From contig NZ_VZZJ01000017.1 in the NCBI RefSeq assembly GCF_008806345.1, positions 1 through 64,000 on the forward strand: a stretch of 64,000 bases of DNA. Direction: 5' to 3'. Of this stretch, positions 24,840 through 33,530 are shown in pieces (position 1 is the first letter of the stretch; each line of letters opens with the position of its first letter). A model generated the notes under the pieces. It was not told the DNA's origin. It saw only the letters and a program-made list of their open reading frames with translations, and did not search any database. This DNA comes from Methylobacterium planeticum (lineage in GTDB: Bacteria; Pseudomonadota; Alphaproteobacteria; Rhizobiales; Beijerinckiaceae). A program made the position numbers and the translations under genes.

Positions 24840-25138
24840 GCGGGCCGTCAGCGCGCCGGCAATCCGAGCAGCGACCGCCGGCAGGCGCGCCGGCGACGGG
24901 GTGGATGCGGCGCGGTCGATTGGGTGTCCGACCTGCCGTCGCGACGCGCAATCGATGGCGAACCGGCTTCCGATCCTCAGCCGGCGCGGCGAAGAGGTGT
25001 CGGAAAGAAATTCCGTCTCCCGTCGCGTGCCGTGAGGGAACAACATCGGTTGGCGATGCCGTTTTTTGGAATTGCTCGAAGGCGCTGCCGCCCGATAATC
25101 GCGCCTCCCGGACCGCCGCACGTGGATCGCCTCGCCCC

Positions 25139-25900
25139 ATGGTCTCGACCGCCGCCGTCACACCGCTGCGCACGCCCGCTCCGCTGATCGCGAGCGCGCT
25201 CTTCCTGAGCGAGACCACCGAGGGTCTCGACGACGGTGCCGGCTTCCTCGACCGCCTGACGGCGGCGGAGGCCGCACGCGTCCGCGCCGCCGGGCGGCCG
25301 GTCTCGGTGGGCGCGGGCCGGAGCGTCTTCCGCCAGGGCGAGCCGCATGGCGGCATCTTCCTGATCGAGGAGGGCCGGGTGCGCGTCTTCTACGACGGCC
25401 CCTCGGGCCGCCAGGTGACGCTCGCCTACTGGACGCCGGGCCACTTCATCGGCGGCCCGAGCCTGTCCGGCGGCGGCACGCATCAATGGTCGGGGGAGGC
25501 GATCGAGACGGTGCGGCTCACGATGCTGTCGGGCGCGACGCTGCGCAGGCTGATCCAGCAGATGCCGAGCTTCGCCCTCTGCCTGATCGAGGCGCTGGAG
25601 GCCAAGGGCCGCTGCTACACCGCGATGGCGCAGATGCTGGGCACCCGTTCGGTGATCGAGCGCCTGGCGCAACTCCTCCTCAACCTCGGCGAGCTCTACG
25701 GCACGGCCGAGGCCGGCACGACCGTGATCCATCGGCGGATCACGCATGACGAGATCGCCGCCCTCGTCGGGTCGACCCGCCAATGGGTGACGATGATGCT
25801 CAAGCGATTCCAGCGCGACGGCATCGTGGCCGTCGACAAGGAGCATATCCGCCTGACCCGCCCCGACCGGCTGCGCGACATCGTGTCGAGCGAAGCCTGA
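25139..25900 (+). CDS. Crp/Fnr-family transcriptional regulator
   Basis: A 253-residue regulator starting at the ATG at 25139. An N-terminal sensor beta-roll (about residues 40-160, with FRQGEPHGGIFLIEEGRVRVFY) leads through a dimerisation helix to a C-terminal winged helix whose recognition helix is in HDEIAALVGSTRQWVTMMLKR (about 202-222). No Fnr-type cysteine cluster is present, so oxygen sensing by Fe-S is unlikely. Its location between organosulfur importers suggests it controls some of these operons; the effector is not predictable. The 300 bases upstream hold no gene. Confidence 0.9.
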   Translation: MVSTAAVTPLRTPAPLIASALFLSETTEGLDDGAGFLDRLTAAEAARVRAAGRPVSVGAGRSVFRQGEPHGGIFLIEEGRVRVFYDGPSGRQVTLAYWTPGHFIGGPSLSGGGTHQWSGEAIETVRLTMLSGATLRRLIQQMPSFALCLIEALEAKGRCYTAMAQMLGTRSVIERLAQLLLNLGELYGTAEAGTTVIHRRITHDEIAALVGSTRQWVTMMLKRFQRDGIVAVDKEHIRLTRPDRLRDIVSSEA

Positions 25901-25912
25901 GCCGCGGCGGCG

Positions 25913-26336
25913 TCAGCGGGCGGGCGCCGGCACGTCGGGGCGCGGGTCGGCCGTGAAGCCGTCCCGGTTCGGCATCCGGACCTTCGGCAGCGTGGACGGG
26001 TCGAGCACGGCGTCGGCGGCCAGGATGCCGAACCGGTAAAGGACGTAGGCGCTGACCGCGTAGGTCGCGTCCCCGCTCAGCGATTGCGGCGCGTCGAAGG
26101 GCATCGCGCGGCGGACGAAGTCGAACAGGGTGGTGGCGCAGGGCCAGAAGCTGCCGACCGTCCGGAGCGGCTTCGCCGTGGCGAGCGTCCCCTGGCCGCC
26201 GGCCAGGGCTTCGGCGGCGGCGCCCTCGCCCCGCGCGCCGGGGCAGGCCGCGCCCCCCGGCGAGCCGCAGGAAGCCGCGCCGGCTCGCAGATCGGGATGC
26301 CGGGCGCGACGGTTCGGGCGGCGGATCAGGCGGCAT
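25913..26336 (-). pseudogene. Frameshifted soxC/soxD-like chimeric relic
   Basis: The ATG at 26336 opens a frame with a twin-arginine-type start (SRRGFLRLAGG). A run of six Gs at about 26257-26262 then shifts it. Removing one G joins it to a second frame that reads GQGTLATAKPLRTVGSFWP and PFDAPQSLSGDATYAVSAYV through KVRMPNRDGF. That second part is the C-terminal half of a SoxD-type diheme cytochrome c. Where SoxD would have CxxCH, only GAACPG remains, so haem attachment is lost. The relic overlaps the end of the ABC ATPase gene by 11 bases. It looks like a soxCD-type sulfite dehydrogenase locus fused by deletion; a sequencing slip in the G run would not restore a full protein. Confidence 0.65.
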
Positions 26337-27162
26337 GGCCGAGGATGTTCAGGATGTGGCTGCGCAGGCGGACGAGTTCCGGATCGTCGCGCCGGCGCGG
26401 ATAGGGCGCCTCGACCCTGATCTCGGCCCGGATGCGCGCGGGCCGGTCGCTCAGGACGACGACGCGCTCGGCCAGAACCAGGGCTTCCTCCACATCGTGC
26501 GTGACGAGGAGGGCCGTGAACCCGCTCCGGCGCCACAGGCGCACGAGTTCGTCCTGCAGGGCGAGGCGGGTCAGGGCATCGAGCTTGCCGAGGGGCTCGT
26601 CGAGGAGGAGGAGACGGGGATCGTTGACGAGGGCCCGGGCGAGCGCCGTGCGCTGCTGCATGCCGCCCGAGAGCTGGTGCGGGTGGGCCTCCGCGAAGGC
26701 GGACAGGCCCACGAGGCCCAGGGCTTCGTCGATCCGCCCCCTCCGCTGCGCGAGGAGGCCCCGGGCCTCGAGGCCGACGGCGACGTTCCCGCGCACGGTC
26801 CGCCAGGGATAGAGGGTCGGATCCTGGAAGACGAGCAGCCGCGAGGGGTCCGGGCGGTCGATCCTCTCCCCGTCGAGGACGAGGCGGCCGTCATCGGCCG
26901 GCTCGAGGCCGGCGGCGAGCCGCAGGAGGGTCGACTTGCCGCAGCCGGACGGCCCCAGCAGCGCAACGAAGCCCCCCGGCGCGACGGACAGGCTGATCCG
27001 GTCGAGGACCGGCAGGGGGGCGCCGTTGATCTGGAAGGCGTGGGACACGTCCTCCACCGACAGCTCCGCGCCCCGCGCGCCCTCCGGTGCCGGATCGGCC
27101 GCGGGCGGGCGGGCGCGAAGGGGGCGCCGCAGGGCCGCCCAGCGCGGCAGCGCGGCTACCAT
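26326..27162 (-). CDS. ABC importer ATPase, SsuB/TauB type
   Basis: A 278-residue ATPase starting at the ATG at 27162, which overlaps the permease stop. Walker A GPSGCGKS, signature LSGGMQQR and Walker B LLLLDEP are intact, and FQDPTLYPWRTVRGNV is the Q-loop region typical of the nitrate/sulfonate/taurine importers. An approximately 35-residue Arg/Pro-rich N-terminal extension precedes the ATPase domain. It energises the permease at 27156. Confidence 0.92.
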   Translation of the reverse strand: MVAALPRWAALRRPLRARPPAADPAPEGARGAELSVEDVSHAFQINGAPLPVLDRISLSVAPGGFVALLGPSGCGKSTLLRLAAGLEPADDGRLVLDGERIDRPDPSRLLVFQDPTLYPWRTVRGNVAVGLEARGLLAQRRGRIDEALGLVGLSAFAEAHPHQLSGGMQQRTALARALVNDPRLLLLDEPLGKLDALTRLALQDELVRLWRRSGFTALLVTHDVEEALVLAERVVVLSDRPARIRAEIRVEAPYPRRRDDPELVRLRSHILNILGHAA

Positions 27163-28163
27163 TGCACCAGGCCCTTCTGCCAGGCGAGCAGCCTGTCGCG
27201 CAGGCGGAACAGCAGGCTGATCAGGCTCGAGCACATCAGCGCCATGACGATCAGGGCCGCGTACATGTTGGCGTAGGCGGCCCAGCCCTGGGCCCATTGG
27301 AGGTACCAGCCGAGACCCGCCTTCACCCCGAGCATCTCGGCGACGACGAGCACCGCGAAGGACCCGCCGAGGCCCATGAACAGGCCGACGAAGACGTGCG
27401 GCAGCGCCGCCGGCACCGCGACGCGCAGCACGAGGAAGGTGCCCGAGGCTCCGAGCGTCCGGGCCACGTCGAAATAGGCCTTGTTGACGCCCGCCACCCC
27501 CGACCATGTCAGGACAGTGACGGGGAAGCCCGTGGCGAGGGCCACCAGGAAGGTGCTGGCCGACCACGAGGAGGGGAAGACGAAGAAGGCGAGGGGGAGC
27601 CAGGCAGTGGCGGGCAGCGGCCCGACGAAGCGCAGGATCGGGTGAGCCCAGTACCCCACGGCGCGCGACCAGCCGATCGCGACGCCGAGGACGAAGCCGA
27701 CCGCCGCGCCGATGGCGTAGCCGCCCGCGAGCAGCACGAGGGAATTGAAGGTGCTGTGCCCGAGCCGGGCCCAATCGTCGAGGAAGACCTCGAGGATGGC
27801 CTGCGGCGGCGGGAAGAACGGCATCGGCAGAAGCTCGAGCTTCGCGGTCACGAGTTCCCAGGCGAGAAAGGCCAGCCCGAGCACCCCGATCCAGGGAGCC
27901 CAGTGCCGCAGCCGCGCGCCGACCCGTCCGAGCCCGTGCGCGACCGGAAGCCCGGTGAGCAGCAGCAGGCCGAGGAGGCCGGTGCCGTTCGCGAAGACCA
28001 GGGAATAGGGGAAGTCGCCGGTCTCCGGCAGCCGCCGGGTCGCGACGGACAGGGCGAGCCAGGGGAGGGCGGCCAGGACGGTCCCCCAGCGGACCCAGGG
28101 CGAGGGGGGAGCGGCGGGACGGGCCGATGCGCGCGGGAGCGAGCCGGCCGTGACGCTCGTCAT
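27156..28163 (-). CDS. ABC importer permease, SsuC/TauC type, long form
   Basis: A 335-residue inner-membrane protein. Typical SsuC permeases are about 250-280 residues. Here about 70 extra N-terminal residues add one or two hydrophobic segments (TVLAALPWLALSV, GTGLLGLLLLTGLPV). The conserved core begins at WIGVLGLAFLAWELV and includes the EAA coupling loop DVARTLGASGTFLVLRVAVPAAL. It lies in the operon binding protein - permease - ATPase. Confidence 0.9.
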   Translation of the reverse strand: MTSVTAGSLPRASARPAAPPSPWVRWGTVLAALPWLALSVATRRLPETGDFPYSLVFANGTGLLGLLLLTGLPVAHGLGRVGARLRHWAPWIGVLGLAFLAWELVTAKLELLPMPFFPPPQAILEVFLDDWARLGHSTFNSLVLLAGGYAIGAAVGFVLGVAIGWSRAVGYWAHPILRFVGPLPATAWLPLAFFVFPSSWSASTFLVALATGFPVTVLTWSGVAGVNKAYFDVARTLGASGTFLVLRVAVPAALPHVFVGLFMGLGGSFAVLVVAEMLGVKAGLGWYLQWAQGWAAYANMYAALIVMALMCSSLISLLFRLRDRLLAWQKGLVQW

Positions 28164-28174
28164 CGCGGGGCTCC

Positions 28175-29278
28175 TCAGCTCAGCACGTCGGCGTAGACGC
28201 GCTCGGCGAACTTCGCCGTGTCGGTCGTGCGTTTCAGGACGTTCACGCGCTTCAACTCGTCGCCGTAGAGCACGAGCTGCGCCCTGAGGTCGGGGCCGAC
28301 CGGCCGGTGGGCATGGGTCTGGCTCCTGAGCATCGCGGTCAGATCCTCGATCGAGCCCTTGCCTCCGTACCCGGCGAAGATCCCGGCGGCATCGGCCGGA
28401 TCCTCCGCGACCCGGTGCCCGGCCTCCAGCACGGCGCGCGTCAAGGCGCCGGCGACGGCGCGGTCGCTGCGGATCAGGCTGCCGCGCACGGCGACGACGC
28501 AGCAGGTGCGATCGGCGTAAGATCCGGACAGGTTCGTGGCGACCTCGGTCAGGCGCTGGTCCTTGAGCCAGATCCAGGTGCGCGGATCGGCATCGGCGAG
28601 CGCCTGGGCCTCGCCCTTCTCGATCGCGAGGTTGAGGAGATCGGCGGGGTAGGGCCGCCACGCGACGCCCGTCTCCGGGTCGATGCCCGCATCGGCCAGC
28701 ATCAGACCGAAGAAGTTCTTGGCCGGACTGGCATGGTCGCTGATCGCGATCGTCTTGCCCCTGAGGGAGGCGATGTCGGTGATCCCGGCGGATTTCGCGC
28801 CGAGGAGCCGCAGGCAGCCGCCGTGGAGGCCCGCCGTGATCTTGACGTCGAAGCCCTGCTCCAGGGGCTTCAGCCAGCGCAGGGCCATGCCGATCCCGGC
28901 ATCGGCCTTGCCCGTCGCGATGGCCTCGAGCAGCGCCTCGGTCGAGCCGCCGAAATTGACGAATTCCACGTCGAGGCCGTGGCGGGCGAAGATCCCGCGC
29001 TCCTTGGCCAGGGGGGCGGCGGCGGTGCAGATGGCAGTGGCGTTCCAGGCGAGCTTGAGGCTCCGAAGCGGACCGCCCGCATTCTCCGCGACCGGCCGGC
29101 AGAGCGGGCCGGGATCGAAGGGCGTGCCGGGCCCGGGGCCCCAGGCGCGGCTCGTCGTGGCGGCGAGCCCGAGGGGCAGGGCCGCGGCGGCGCTGAAGCC
29201 CGCCCGCAGGAGCCGCCGCCGCGACAGGGGTTCGGCGTCGCGGTGCTCGAGGCCACGCCGGGACACATCGTCGATCAT
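28175..29278 (-). CDS. ABC substrate-binding protein, SsuA/NMT1-like, twin-arginine signal
   Basis: A 367-residue protein. The ATG at 29278 gives a leader with SRRRLLRAGF followed by a hydrophobic stretch and a cleavage-like TSRA, which reads as a Tat signal. The mature part follows the sulfonate/nitrate/thiamine-precursor binding fold: KLAWNATAICTAAAPLAKERGIF, NFGGSTEALLEAIATGKADAGIG. It is the first gene of the importer. The ligand is not predictable; a sulfonate is likely from the context of monooxygenase and methionine-transport genes. Confidence 0.88.
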   Translation of the reverse strand: MIDDVSRRGLEHRDAEPLSRRRLLRAGFSAAAALPLGLAATTSRAWGPGPGTPFDPGPLCRPVAENAGGPLRSLKLAWNATAICTAAAPLAKERGIFARHGLDVEFVNFGGSTEALLEAIATGKADAGIGMALRWLKPLEQGFDVKITAGLHGGCLRLLGAKSAGITDIASLRGKTIAISDHASPAKNFFGLMLADAGIDPETGVAWRPYPADLLNLAIEKGEAQALADADPRTWIWLKDQRLTEVATNLSGSYADRTCCVVAVRGSLIRSDRAVAGALTRAVLEAGHRVAEDPADAAGIFAGYGGKGSIEDLTAMLRSQTHAHRPVGPDLRAQLVLYGDELKRVNVLKRTTDTAKFAERVYADVLS

Positions 29279-29846
29279 GATCGTCTCCAGAGCCGTCCGG
29301 CCCGCCTGTTCGGATAAGAGCCTTCGATTGCCGACGCCGCGGCCCATCAGGGGCACCTGGGCCCATCAGGGGCACCTGTCCGGGACAGGCACGACACGCC
29401 CACCCCGTTCGGGGTTCCGGTCATCACGAAGCCGACAAGCAAAAGAACCGCGCCACCCGCAAAAATGCAATAAAACCGTATTTTGAATTTGCGGCGATGC
29501 GGGGAAACATTCGCTCGGTTCTGGAGCGAACTCGGATGACTTCTTTCCGGGCGGGTGCGGAGACCGAGCCGCTGCCCGAGCCGCGCGCACGGGACCGCTT
29601 CGCCGCCGGGCGCCTGCCGACCGTGCACGGCGCTGCCGTTTGGCGGTCTCTCCCAAGACCGAAGGGAATGGAATTCCCCGGCTCGCGCGAGGTGCGCGAA
29701 AACTCTTCTATCGCGAGGGGCAAATTCAGCCTGCGCCACCATTGATAGGAGGCCGGGCCGCACAATAAACAGGATGACGAATTTCGACAGATGCTTGACC
29801 GGGATCGGCCGGGGGCCCGTGGGTCCCGGGCCCGCGAGGAGGCAGG
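29279..29846. other. Divergent intergenic region ahead of metN
   Basis: About 570 bases with no credible gene. At 29341-29378 a 19-base unit (GGCCCATCAGGGGCACCTG) is repeated twice in tandem, followed by a short CCTGTCC/GGACAGG palindrome. The stretch 29455-29500 is AT-rich (AAAATGCAATAAAACCGTATTTTGAATT) and probably contains promoters. I looked for a SAM-II-type riboswitch near metN and did not find its conserved core. Confidence 0.4.
29341..29378 (+). repeat. Two-copy 19-bp tandem repeat
   Basis: The unit GGCCCATCAGGGGCACCTG occurs at 29341-29359 and again at 29360-29378 without mismatch, in non-coding DNA upstream of the sulfonate-type importer. Confidence 0.8.
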
Positions 29847-30971
29847 GTGCCCGACATCCCATTCGACAGGCCGAACACCGATCCTCGGATCGCGTCGCAG
29901 CCGCTGATCAGCTTCGAGGGCGTCTCGAAGACCTACGCGACGCGCCAGCGCACCAGCGTCTCCGCCCTCGCGGACATCGACCTTGCGGTGCCGGCCGGCT
30001 CCGTGCTCGGCGTCATCGGACGTTCGGGGGCGGGCAAGTCGACCCTGATCCGCCTCGTCAACGGGCTGGAGCGGCCGGATGTCGGCCGCATCCGCGTCGG
30101 CGACGCGGAGATCTCCGCCCTCGACGAGCGGGCGCTGCGCCGGGTGCGCCGCGGCGTCGGCATGATCTTCCAGCACTTCAACCTGCTCTCCTCGCGCAGC
30201 GCCTTCGGCAACATCGCGCTGCCCCTCGAGATCGAGGGCCGCGGCAAGGCCGAGATCCGCGCCCGGGTCGAGGAGCTGCTGGCGCTGACGGGCCTCGAGG
30301 ACCAGCGCGACCGCTACCCGTCGGAATTGTCGGGCGGGCAGAAGCAGCGCGTGGGCATCGCCCGCGCCCTCGCCACGGGCCCGAGCGTGCTCCTGTCCGA
30401 CGAGGCGACCTCCGCCCTCGATCCCGAGACCACCCGCGCGATCCTGGCGCTGCTGCGGCGCATCAACCGCGAGCTCGGCCTGACCATCCTGCTCATCACG
30501 CACGAGATGTCGGTGATCCGGGCCATCGCGGACCGGGTCGCCGTCCTGGAGAACGGCCGCATCGTCGAGCAGGGCGACGTGTTCGAGGTCTTCACCCGCC
30601 CGCAGGCCGAGGTCACCCGCACGCTGCTGGCCGGCGAGATGGGCCTGACCTTGCCGGCGGCCCTCGCGGCGCAGCTCGGCCGCGAGCCCGTCTCCGGGGC
30701 GGCGGCGGTGCTGCGCATCGCCTTCCGCGGGCCGCATGCCAACGACCCGATCGTGGCGCGCCTGGCCCGCGAGACCGGCATCGAGGCGAACATCCTGTCC
30801 GGCACCGTCGACGAGATCGCCGGGCAGCCCTTCGGCTCCCTCGCGGTCAGCCTGCCGGCAGGGCCCGACGTCGTTGTGCGGGCACGCGCCTTCCTGGATG
30901 CGCACGGCCTCGTCTCCGACCTTCTCGGATACCTGCCGGCCCGCAGCGCGGAGGACCGCCATGTCGCCTGA
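29847..30971 (+). CDS. metN: Methionine ABC importer ATPase MetN
   Basis: A 374-residue ATPase. Walker A GRSGAGKS, Q-loop FQHFNLLSSRSAFGNIALPLE (characteristic of MetN), signature LSGGQKQR and Walker B VLLSDEATSALDP are all present. The C-terminal approximately 85 residues form a NIL domain (FRGPHANDPIVARLARETGIEANILSG), which senses intracellular methionine and shuts down transport. Its stop overlaps metI by 11 bases. Confidence 0.96.
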   Translation: MPDIPFDRPNTDPRIASQPLISFEGVSKTYATRQRTSVSALADIDLAVPAGSVLGVIGRSGAGKSTLIRLVNGLERPDVGRIRVGDAEISALDERALRRVRRGVGMIFQHFNLLSSRSAFGNIALPLEIEGRGKAEIRARVEELLALTGLEDQRDRYPSELSGGQKQRVGIARALATGPSVLLSDEATSALDPETTRAILALLRRINRELGLTILLITHEMSVIRAIADRVAVLENGRIVEQGDVFEVFTRPQAEVTRTLLAGEMGLTLPAALAAQLGREPVSGAAAVLRIAFRGPHANDPIVARLARETGIEANILSGTVDEIAGQPFGSLAVSLPAGPDVVVRARAFLDAHGLVSDLLGYLPARSAEDRHVA

Positions 30972-31626
30972 GATGACCCGCCTGCTGCTTCAGGCGACCG
31001 GTGACACCCTCACCATGGTCGCCCTCGCGGCGGCCCTCGGCACCCTGTTCGGGCTGCCGCTCGGCGTCTTCCTGGCCACGAGCCGGCGCGGGGAATTGCT
31101 GGCCGCGCCCTGGCTCAACGGCGTGCTCGGCCTCGTCGTGAACGCCACCCGCTCGACGCCCTTCATCATCCTCGTCGTCGCCATCATCCCGTTCACCCGG
31201 CTCATCGCCGGCACCTCGATCGGGACCTGGGCCGCGACGGTGCCGCTCACCGTGGCCTCGACACCCTTCATCGCCCGGCTCGTCGAGGCGGCGATCCGCG
31301 AGGTTGATCCCGGCCTCGTCGAGGCCGCCCGCGCCTTCGGGGCGAGCCCGACGCAGATCATCCGCAAGGTGCTGATCCCCGAGGCCCTGCCCGGCATCGT
31401 CCTCGGCCTGACCCTCGCGGTGGTGTCGCTCCTCGGCTACTCGGCCATGGTCGGGGCGGTGGGCGGCGGGGGCCTCGGCGATCTCGGCATCCGCTACGGC
31501 TACCAGCGCTTCCGCCCCGAGATGATGCTCGCCGTCGTGGTCGTGCTGATCGTGCTCGTGCAGGCGGTGCAAACCCTCGGCGAGCGCCTGGCGAGCCGTC
31601 TCAACCGGCGCATCCGCCGAGCCTGA
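30961..31626 (+). CDS. metI: Methionine ABC importer permease MetI
   Basis: A 221-residue, five-helix permease starting within the end of metN. The signature NATRSTPFIILVVAIIPFTR and coupling loop EAARAFGASPTQIIRKVLIPEALP match MetI. The helix SLLGYSAMVGAVGGGGLGDLGIRYGYQRF is nearly invariant in the family. It forms the transmembrane part of the MetNIQ importer for methionine or related compounds. Confidence 0.95.
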   Translation: MSPEMTRLLLQATGDTLTMVALAAALGTLFGLPLGVFLATSRRGELLAAPWLNGVLGLVVNATRSTPFIILVVAIIPFTRLIAGTSIGTWAATVPLTVASTPFIARLVEAAIREVDPGLVEAARAFGASPTQIIRKVLIPEALPGIVLGLTLAVVSLLGYSAMVGAVGGGGLGDLGIRYGYQRFRPEMMLAVVVVLIVLVQAVQTLGERLASRLNRRIRRA

Positions 31627-31667
31627 AACCCACTCCTCCCGCCCATCACCGAGAAGACCGACCCGCC

Positions 31668-32453
31668 ATGCTGCGCGCCCTCATCCTCGCCGCTCTCCTG
31701 GGCGCCGCGCCCGCCGCCTCCGCCTGGGCCGACGCCCTGAAGCTCGTGCGGATCGGCGCGACGCCGGGGCCGCACGCGCAGATCCTGGAGGCGGTGAAGC
31801 CGATCGCCGCGCGGAACGGCCTCGATCTCAAGATCATCGAGTTCTCGGATTACGTGGTGCCGAACGAGGCGCTCTCGGCCGGTGAGATCGAGGCGAACTC
31901 GTTCCAGAATCAGCCCTTCCTCGACAACCAGAAGGCGGATCGCGGCTACGCCATCGAGTCCGTGGCCCTCACGGTGAACTTCCCCCTCGGCATCTACTCG
32001 CGGCGCCATGCGAGCTTCGACGCCGTGCCGAAGGGCGGCACGATCGCGATCCAGAACGATCCGACGAATGGCGGCCGCTCGCTCCTGCTCCTGCAGGACA
32101 AGGGGGTGATCAAGCTCAAGCCCGGCACGGGCTTCAAGCCGACGGTGGCCGACATCGTGGAAAACCCGCGCAACCTCCGCTTCATCGAGGTCGAGGCGGC
32201 GCAGACGCCTCGCGCCCTGGAGGACGTGGATGCCGCGGCCATCAACACCAACTACGCGACGCCCGCCGGCCTCAAGCCCGCCGACGCCATCCTCAAGGAG
32301 GCGCCGAAGGGCCCTTACGTGAACGTGCTGGCGGTGAAGACGTCCGAGAAGGACAAGCCCTGGGTGAAGGCGCTGGTGGAGAGCTACCGCACGCCGGAGA
32401 CGAAGGCCTTCATCGAGAAGACCTTCGGGGGCACGGTCCTGACGAGCTGGTAG
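31668..32453 (+). CDS. metQ: Methionine ABC importer binding protein MetQ
   Basis: A 261-residue NlpA/MetQ protein with a Sec signal (residues 1-22, ending AWA). No lipobox Cys is visible. Family blocks: RIGATPGPHAQILEAVKPIA, EFSDYVVPNEALSAGEIEANSFQN, FPLGIYSRRH, IAIQNDPTNGGRSLLLL. It is the third gene of metNIQ, 41 bases after metI. It ends 13 bases from the convergent paralogue at 32467. Confidence 0.94.
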   Translation: MLRALILAALLGAAPAASAWADALKLVRIGATPGPHAQILEAVKPIAARNGLDLKIIEFSDYVVPNEALSAGEIEANSFQNQPFLDNQKADRGYAIESVALTVNFPLGIYSRRHASFDAVPKGGTIAIQNDPTNGGRSLLLLQDKGVIKLKPGTGFKPTVADIVENPRNLRFIEVEAAQTPRALEDVDAAAINTNYATPAGLKPADAILKEAPKGPYVNVLAVKTSEKDKPWVKALVESYRTPETKAFIEKTFGGTVLTSW

Positions 32454-32466
32454 CGCCCCGGGGCAC

Positions 32467-33270
32467 CTACCAGGCCGGCTCGAGATATCCCTGGTAGCTC
32501 TGCTCGATGAAGGCTTTCACCTCGGGCGAGCGGTAGGTCCGGATGAAGGCCGCGAGCCGCGGGTCGTCCCGGTTGTCGGGGCGCGCGACGAAGCTCAGCG
32601 TGTAGCGCCGGTCGCCCGCCCCGTCGGTGATGAGGGAGCTCTTCGGATCGCCGCCCGAGGCGATCAGGTAGGTGAAGCTGACCTGCGCCAGCGCCACGTC
32701 GTCGAGGGCACGGGGCAATTGCGCGGCGTCGAGTTCGAGGATGCGCAGGCGCTTCGGGTTCTCGACGATGTCGGCGATGGAGGCCTCGTCGCCGATACCG
32801 GGCTTCAGCGTCAGGAGGCCGGCGGCCTGGAGGAGGCGAAGGCCGCGGGCCGCGTTGACGGGATCGTTGGCGATCGCGACCGAGGCCCCGGCGGGCACCT
32901 GATCGAGGGATTTCAGCGTCTTGGAGAACAGGCCGACCGGCAGCACGATCGCCCCCGCGACCGGCACCAGCCGGTAGCCCCGCGCCTTGATGGCGGCCTG
33001 CAGGTAGGGCACGTGCTGGAACAGGTTGGCGTCGATGTCGCGGTCGGCCACCGCCTCGTTCGGCGTCACCCAATCGGTGAACTCGACGATCTCGACGGTC
33101 TGGCCCTGCTTGCGGGCGAGGTCCGCCGCGAAGGCGAGGGTGCGGCCGACCGGCCCCGCGGTGGCGCCGATGCGCAGGGGCTTGTCCGCGAAGGCGGGGC
33201 TCGCCGCAATCGCCAGGAGGGCGGCCGCGAGCCCGATCAGGGCGCGGCGCGTCGGTGTGCATCGCGTCAT
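32467..33270 (-). CDS. Second MetQ/NlpA-family binding protein
   Basis: A 267-residue protein from the ATG at 33270, with a signal peptide (LIGLAAALLAIAASPAFA) and no lipobox. Family blocks: RIGATAGPVGRTLAFAADLA, EFTDWVTPNEAVADRDIDANLFQHVPYL, VALAQVSFTYLIASGGDPKSS. It is clearly paralogous to the convergent MetQ 13 bases away; even the C-terminal codons (SYRTPETKAFIEK versus TYRSPEVKAFIEQ) match well. It has no transporter genes of its own and may give MetNI a second ligand, for example methionine sulfoxide or the D-isomer (inference). Confidence 0.92.
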   Translation of the reverse strand: MTRCTPTRRALIGLAAALLAIAASPAFADKPLRIGATAGPVGRTLAFAADLARKQGQTVEIVEFTDWVTPNEAVADRDIDANLFQHVPYLQAAIKARGYRLVPVAGAIVLPVGLFSKTLKSLDQVPAGASVAIANDPVNAARGLRLLQAAGLLTLKPGIGDEASIADIVENPKRLRILELDAAQLPRALDDVALAQVSFTYLIASGGDPKSSLITDGAGDRRYTLSFVARPDNRDDPRLAAFIRTYRSPEVKAFIEQSYQGYLEPAW

Positions 33271-33530
33271 GGCAGACCTCGTCGGACGATTCCCGCGGGC
33301 ATCTCGGGAGGAACGGCACCGCCTTGCGGGCACTGCCCCCCCGGCGCCGTTGGATGGAGGGGATGAGGCGCGAGCCAAGCGTGGCTGAGGAGCGCTCCGG
33401 TCGGCAGCAGGAAGGCGGCGTCGGGGAGGGGATGGAGTTCGTGCGGACGCGCCGGGGCCGCCGCGCCGCGACCGGCGATCCAGGCGGAGAGCTGCGGGAG
33501 GAGGCCGGGGTGAACATGACCATGCGACAT
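33267..33530 (-). CDS. Possible small His/Pro/Leu-rich protein upstream of metQ2
   Basis: An 87-residue frame beginning MSHGHVHPGLL, rich in His, Pro, Leu and Ala, whose TGA overlaps the metQ2 ATG (ATGA). Third codon positions are mostly G or C, as in real genes here. No signal peptide or family was recognised. The overlap suggests coupling, but the opposite strand is also open, so this remains a candidate only. Confidence 0.25.
   Translation of the reverse strand: MSHGHVHPGLLPQLSAWIAGRGAAAPARPHELHPLPDAAFLLPTGALLSHAWLAPHPLHPTAPGGQCPQGGAVPPEMPAGIVRRGLP

Noticed and set aside
29279..29846. Possible SAM-responsive riboswitch ahead of metN
   Set aside because: The conserved SAM-II pseudoknot core was not found when reading this region; no other riboswitch pattern was evident.
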